A DNA stretch of 10,945 bases from Hyphomicrobiales bacterium (GTDB lineage Bacteria; Pseudomonadota; Alphaproteobacteria; Rhizobiales; Beijerinckiaceae). The stretch lies in NCBI GenBank assembly GCA_027489835.1, contig JAIXZF010000176.1, forward strand, positions 1 through 10,945, in the 5' to 3' direction. Shown here piece by piece: positions 7,742 to 10,945 of the stretch (its first letter is position 1; each line of letters opens with the position of its first letter). A model generated the notes under the pieces. It was not told the DNA's origin. It did not search any database and saw nothing but the letters and a program-made list of their open reading frames with translations. The translations under genes were made by a program, and so were the position numbers.

Positions 7742-9331
7742 TCAGTTCTTGACGATGGGGGCGTAGAGGTTCGTGTCCGAGGTGGGTCCGATCACCCAGC
7801 CCGACACGTTCTTGCGCTGCGCCGAGACTTCGACCTGCTGGAACATGATGACGAAGGGCGAGATCTTCTGGTGGTCGCGCTGCAGCTCGCCATAGGTGGA
7901 GGAGCGCTTGGCAGCGTCGGATTCCAGCACGGCGGCCTGGGTGCGGACCGTCATCTCGGGGATATCCCAGGCATTGCGCCAGGCAAGGGTCTTCGACTTC
8001 GCGTCCTCGCCATTGTTCTCGTTGATGGCGAAGGTCTCGGCATTGGTGTGCGGATCGAGGTAATCCGGGCCCCACTGGCCGATGTAGATGTCGTGGGTGC
8101 GGGCGCGATACTTGGTCAGCGTCTGCTTGCCGTCGCCGGGGATCAGCTCGAGCTTGACGCCGGCCTGGGCCCAGCTCGCCTGGATCGCCTGGGCGATGTC
8201 GGTGATCGGGGCGACCGAGCGCACGTCCATGGTGACGGAGAAGCCATTCGGCAGGCCGGCCTTGGCCAGCAGCTCCTTCGCCTTGGCGGGATCGAACTTG
8301 TAGGGCTTGTCGGTGATGGCGCCGAGGAAGCCTTCCGGCAGGAAGGATTCATGATGCTTGTAGGTGCCCTCGACGATGTTGCGCTCGATGCTGGAATAGT
8401 CGACCAGCCACTTCATGGCCTCGCGCACCTCGGGCTTGGCGAAGTTCGGGTTCTTGGTGTTGAGGCCGAGGTACAGGATGTAGCCCTTGTCGCCTTGCAC
8501 GATCGCCACGTCGGGGCGGGTGCGGACTGCAGCCAGCTGGTCCTTGGAGAGATTGCGCGCGACGTCGATGTCACCCTTTTCGAGCAGCAGGCGCTGGGAG
8601 GCCGGCTCGGCGACATGGCGCACGATCACGCGGCGCATCTTCGGCGCGCCCTTGTGCCAGCTGGCGTTGGCCTCGAGCGCATACTGCTCATTGGGGCGAT
8701 AGGAGCGCACCACATAGGCGCCGGAGCCGGCGGAATTCAGCTTCAGCCAGGCATTGCCGAAATCGCCGTCCTTTGCGTTCGCCGTGACGAGCTTGGAGTC
8801 GACGATGCTGGCCACGCCCGAGGTCAGGCAGTTGAGGAAGAAGGTCGGCGCGAAGGGCTTCGACACCTTGATGACCACGGTCTGGTCGTCGGTGGCGCGG
8901 ACCGTCTCGGCGATGTTGTCCTTGGTGAAGCCGAACTGCGTGAGGATGAAGCCGGGTGACTTGTTGAGCGTCACGGCGCGCTGGAAGGAATAGACCACGT
9001 CGGCGGCCGTCAGCGGGTTGCCGGAGTGGAACTTGACGCCGGGCTTGAGCTTGAACGTGTAGGTCATGTTGTCGGCGGCGACGCTCCAGCTCGCCGCGAG
9101 GTCGCCGACCAGCGCGTTCTTGTTGGCGAGATCGACGCCCATCAGCTTGTCGTAGACATTGGCGCCGACCTCGACGCCGGAGAATTCGAAGGCCTCCGCC
9201 GGGTCGAGCGAGATGATGTCGTCGATCTGCTTGGCCATGACGATGGTGTCGCGCGGCGTCTGGGCGTAGGCCGTGGTCGCCATCAAGGCGACCATGGTCG
9301 AGCCCACGAGAAGTTTGGCGTAATGACGCAT
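7742..9331 (-). CDS. Periplasmic solute-binding protein, family 5 (peptide/nickel-type), of the ABC importer
   Basis: This 529-residue secreted protein captures the ligand and delivers it to the permease. A classic signal peptide (positive MRHYAK, hydrophobic core 7-20, cleavage predicted after AYA at 23) has no lipobox cysteine, so the mature protein should be soluble in the periplasm. Family marks are SLDPAEAFEFSG near 41, LAASWSVAADNMTYTFKLKP (78-97), GVKFHSGNPLTAADVVYSFQ (98-117), and AGSGAYVVRSYRPNE near 216-230. Length is normal. ATG 9331 has a good ribosome-binding site (GGGGAAAG ending 6 bases upstream). It is the first gene of the five-gene transporter block. The ligand is unknown, since members bind peptides, opines, glutathione, nickel chelates or sugars, and the neighbours do not decide. 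I see no clear -35/-10 pair upstream. Confidence 0.94.
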   Translation of the reverse strand: MRHYAKLLVGSTMVALMATTAYAQTPRDTIVMAKQIDDIISLDPAEAFEFSGVEVGANVYDKLMGVDLANKNALVGDLAASWSVAADNMTYTFKLKPGVKFHSGNPLTAADVVYSFQRAVTLNKSPGFILTQFGFTKDNIAETVRATDDQTVVIKVSKPFAPTFFLNCLTSGVASIVDSKLVTANAKDGDFGNAWLKLNSAGSGAYVVRSYRPNEQYALEANASWHKGAPKMRRVIVRHVAEPASQRLLLEKGDIDVARNLSKDQLAAVRTRPDVAIVQGDKGYILYLGLNTKNPNFAKPEVREAMKWLVDYSSIERNIVEGTYKHHESFLPEGFLGAITDKPYKFDPAKAKELLAKAGLPNGFSVTMDVRSVAPITDIAQAIQASWAQAGVKLELIPGDGKQTLTKYRARTHDIYIGQWGPDYLDPHTNAETFAINENNGEDAKSKTLAWRNAWDIPEMTVRTQAAVLESDAAKRSSTYGELQRDHQKISPFVIMFQQVEVSAQRKNVSGWVIGPTSDTNLYAPIVKN

Positions 9332-9392
9332 TGGTTCTTTCCCCGTTTCAATTGATTGGCGCTGGAACGCGCTCTGCGGCGATTTGAGGCCC

Positions 9393-9413
9393 TGCTGGCG
9401 TCGATGTCCAGCA
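9393..9413. repeat. Inverted repeat TGCTGG-N9-CCAGCA upstream of the binding-protein gene
   Basis: Perfect six-base arms (9393-9398 and 9408-9413) flank nine bases. It lies 62 bases before the binding-protein start, in what would be the leader or promoter of the transporter. It could be an operator or an mRNA hairpin. No U-tract of terminator type follows on the minus strand. On the plus strand the following bases are only loosely T-rich. Confidence 0.3.
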
Positions 9414-9450
9414 TAATTCTGTGATTTTCGGGGTAGGTCCGGATTTCGAC

Positions 9451-9462
9451 TTAAACGTTTGA
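9451..9462. promoter_or_regulatory. Candidate LacI-type operator, AAACGTTT palindrome
   Basis: TTAAACGTTTGA is a 12-base near-palindrome centred on CG, with a perfect AAACGTTT core (9453-9460). LacI/PurR-family regulators typically bind CG-centred palindromes of this kind. It lies between the divergent transporter and glycosyltransferase genes, about 120 bases from each start. No regulator gene is in the window, and a single site of this size can occur by chance. Confidence 0.3.
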
Positions 9463-9467
9463 TCGCG

Positions 9468-9492
9468 CCGGCGCCCGCTTGCGGGACGCCGG
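9468..9492. repeat. Strong GC-rich hairpin before the glycosyltransferase gene
   Basis: CCGGCGCCCGC (9468-9478) pairs with GCGGG-A-CGCCGG (9481-9492), an almost perfect 11-base stem with one bulged A and a tiny TT-centred loop. No T run follows on either strand, so it is not a canonical terminator. It ends directly before an ATG at 9493 and would cover any ribosome-binding site there. This favours the downstream start at 9574 for the plus-strand gene. Confidence 0.5.
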
Positions 9493-9573
9493 ATGCGCCG
9501 ATACGGTCCGCGCTCCGGATGCAGGGCGCGAAAACCGTCGCCCGCCGCCGTTTCGCTCCCGGACACGGACGTT

Positions 9574-10704
9574 TTGACCCGCATTCTCTTCGTCGCCGCC
9601 GAGGACTGGCTGTTCGCCCTGCGCCATCTGCCGGCGATCAGGGCCGCGCTCGAGCTCGGCTTCGAGCCGGTGGTCGCGGCGCCGGCCTCGGGCAGCCAGA
9701 ACACGATCATCCGCAGCGGCGCGCGGTTCGTTCCCCTGAAGCGACCGCGGGGCCGGCTCGTCGCCGCGCTCTGGCGGCAGGTGGCCGAACTGAGGGTGCT
9801 GCTGGCGCGCGAGGCGCCGGCGCTTGTCCAGCTCCATGGCCCGCGGGCCGCGCTGGCGGGGGAGATCGCCTGCCGCCTTGCCGGGCAGCAGCGCCGCGCC
9901 ATGGCATTCAGCGGGCTGGGCGGCATCGCGCGCCAGGGCGGGCTGCCCGGCGAGGCGGCGCGCGCGCTCGCCCGGCTCGCCGCCGGCGCGATCGCCTCGC
10001 AGGGAGCGACCGGGCTGATCTTCGACAATTCCGACGACGCGGCCCTGCTCGGGCTCGAGCCGGGCGCTTCGGGTATGACGATCCTCGGCGGGGCGGGCAT
10101 CGACCCCGTGCAGCACATGCCCGAGCCCATGCCTTGGTCGCCGCCTCTCAGGCTCGTCTTCGGATCGCCCCTGCTCCATGCCAACGGGCCCGACCTCGCA
10201 GTGGAAGCCGTCAGCCGGGCGCGGGCCGCGGGCGCGGATGCGAGACTTTCGCTCATCGGCGCGGCACTCTCCGGGCGGGGCGCGGTTCCGGGCGCGACGC
10301 TGGCAGCCTGGAGCCGGCTGCCCGGCATCGCCTGGTATGGGCCCACGGCCGACATCGCCGAAGTCTGGCGCCAGCATCATGCGCTGGTCCTGCCCTCGCG
10401 CGGCGGGGATGGCCTGCCGCCGCTTTTGGGGCTCGCAGCCGCGGCGGGACGGCCGATCCTGACCTCGGACGCTGCCGGTTGCGGCTCGTTCGTTCGCGAC
10501 GGCATCGACGGCCGCGTCACGCCGGTCGGCGATGTGGCGGCGCTGGCAGATGCGATCGGGCTTCTGGCGCGTGCGCCGGGTCTGGTCGAGCGCATGGGCC
10601 GGGCCTCGCGCGAGAAGCTGATGGCCGGCTACACCGAGCGGGACGTCATCAACGGGCTGAAGACTGCCTGGCGCGGAATGCTCGCCGTCGAGGCGATCGC
10701 GTGA
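9574..10704 (+). CDS. GT4-like (GT-B fold) glycosyltransferase with atypical active-site residues
   Basis: The 376-residue product has the layout of family 4 glycosyltransferases. The start MTRILFVAAEDWLFALRHLP resembles the RILFV-xx-EDW opening of PglA/WcaL-like enzymes. It is followed by an acceptor-side Rossmann domain with GPRAALAGEIACRLAG (89-104), the linker ILGGAGID (170-177), and a C-terminal donor-side domain with WYGPTADIAEV, LVLPSRGGDGLP, AGRPILTSDAAGC and VRDGIDGRVTPVGD. Key residues differ. The donor phosphate-binding Arg and Lys of the usual SR...EKG segment appear as P199 and N204. The E-x7-E motif reads D279...L287. It may use donors unusually or be inactive. Acceptor and donor are unknown. 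The TTG start (9574) rests on homology. An in-frame ATG at 9493 would add 27 residues unlike the family and lies against a strong hairpin. It overlaps the next gene by four bases. Confidence 0.85.
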   Translation: MTRILFVAAEDWLFALRHLPAIRAALELGFEPVVAAPASGSQNTIIRSGARFVPLKRPRGRLVAALWRQVAELRVLLAREAPALVQLHGPRAALAGEIACRLAGQQRRAMAFSGLGGIARQGGLPGEAARALARLAAGAIASQGATGLIFDNSDDAALLGLEPGASGMTILGGAGIDPVQHMPEPMPWSPPLRLVFGSPLLHANGPDLAVEAVSRARAAGADARLSLIGAALSGRGAVPGATLAAWSRLPGIAWYGPTADIAEVWRQHHALVLPSRGGDGLPPLLGLAAAAGRPILTSDAAGCGSFVRDGIDGRVTPVGDVAALADAIGLLARAPGLVERMGRASREKLMAGYTERDVINGLKTAWRGMLAVEAIA

Positions 10705-10945
10705 GCGCGGAAGGGCCTGGCGATCCGGCGGCCGCCTGGCCCACGGGATTCGCGGATGCGGACGCCCGGCGCGCTTTCGTGATGTCGCAGACACGGCTTC
10801 TGCCGACGCCGCACGCGCCCGAGATTCGGCTGCATGTCGCGGACGAGGCGACGGCGCTGTGGGCCCGGACCGAGGACGAGCTTGGCGAGATCGGCCTGCC
10901 CCCGCCCTTCTGGGCCTTCGCGTGGGCAGGCGGGCAGGCGCTGGC
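10701..10945 (+). CDS. Class I SAM-dependent methyltransferase, N-terminal part (METTL20/ETF-beta lysine methyltransferase-like)
   Basis: The frame opens with GTG 10701 inside the glycosyltransferase stop (GTGA overlap), has GAGG 7 bases upstream, and stays open to the window end, so 81 residues are visible. TRLLPTPHAPEIRLHVADEA (31-50), then LWARTEDELGEIGLPPPFWA and FAWAGGQALA match the opening of bacterial proteins related to human METTL20, which are often annotated as nicotinamide N-methyltransferase-like or L11-methyltransferase-like. From family knowledge, bacterial members trimethylate lysines of the electron-transfer flavoprotein beta subunit and may also modify ribosomal protein L7/L12. 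The SAM-binding motifs lie just beyond the window. The first 27 residues are variable, and ATG 10782 is a possible alternative start. Coupling to the glycosyltransferase suggests cotranscription, not necessarily a shared function. Confidence 0.82.
   Translation, partial: MSAEGPGDPAAAWPTGFADADARRAFVMSQTRLLPTPHAPEIRLHVADEATALWARTEDELGEIGLPPPFWAFAWAGGQAL

Noticed and set aside
7670..8959. Open frame of 429 codons on the plus strand opposite the binding-protein gene
   Set aside because: Low-complexity Gly/Asp/His/Val/Leu composition typical of an antisense shadow. The minus strand encodes a full family 5 binding protein with signal peptide.
9451..10794. Long open frame on the minus strand (447 codons) opposite the glycosyltransferase, longer than the gene itself
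   Set aside because: Its translation is dominated by Arg, His, Asp, Pro and Ala without any motif, as expected for the antisense shadow of a GC-rich gene. The plus strand gives a recognisable protein fold.

Overview
The window is GC-rich DNA (only the stretch around 2510-2700 is clearly AT-rich) and codes for ordinary chromosomal functions of a free-living Gram-negative bacterium. The protein families (a PrtD/HlyD type I secretion pair, a short ExoY/PglC-like sugar transferase, a DppBCDF-type transporter and an ETF-beta lysine methyltransferase homologue) point to an alphaproteobacterium, most likely Hyphomicrobiales (Bosea- or Methylobacterium-like). That placement is inferred from protein style, not from a marker gene.

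Layout. (1) Positions 1-1639, plus strand: the 3' end of a type I secretion ABC ATPase, overlapped by its HlyD-type membrane-fusion partner. (2) 1681-2502, minus strand, convergent with it: a monotopic polyprenyl-phosphate sugar-1-phosphate transferase that starts exopolysaccharide or glycan assembly. Its upstream region is AT-rich, with a candidate sigma70 promoter and an inverted repeat. (3) 2503-2915: a gene-free gap. Its far end holds a clear Rho-independent terminator for the next minus-strand gene, qor. (4) 2916-3893, minus strand: a zinc-free NADPH:quinone oxidoreductase. (5) 4055-9331, minus strand: a five-gene peptide/nickel-type ABC importer in transcription order solute-binding protein, permease B, permease C, ATPase D, ATPase F. 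The last four genes are coupled by 1- or 4-base overlaps. A GC-rich hairpin lies in the gap between the binding protein and the first permease. (6) 9332-9573: a divergent intergenic region with an AAACGTTT palindrome and two hairpins. (7) 9574-10945, plus strand: a GT4-fold glycosyltransferase that lacks the usual donor-binding and E-x7-E residues, overlapped by the start of a METTL20-like protein methyltransferase that runs off the end.

How the parts relate. The secretion pair and the sugar transferase may both serve the cell surface, but they are convergent and not one operon. The importer is a complete unit: the binding protein captures an unidentified ligand in the periplasm, B and C form the channel, and D and F power it. 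qor may be a downstream passenger of the importer transcript, because I see no terminator in the 161-base gap before it and there is a strong one after it.

I found no CRISPR array, tRNA, rRNA, insertion sequence, phage gene or toxin-antitoxin or defence module. I see no convincing new system. The most unusual item is the glycosyltransferase-fold protein with altered active-site residues.
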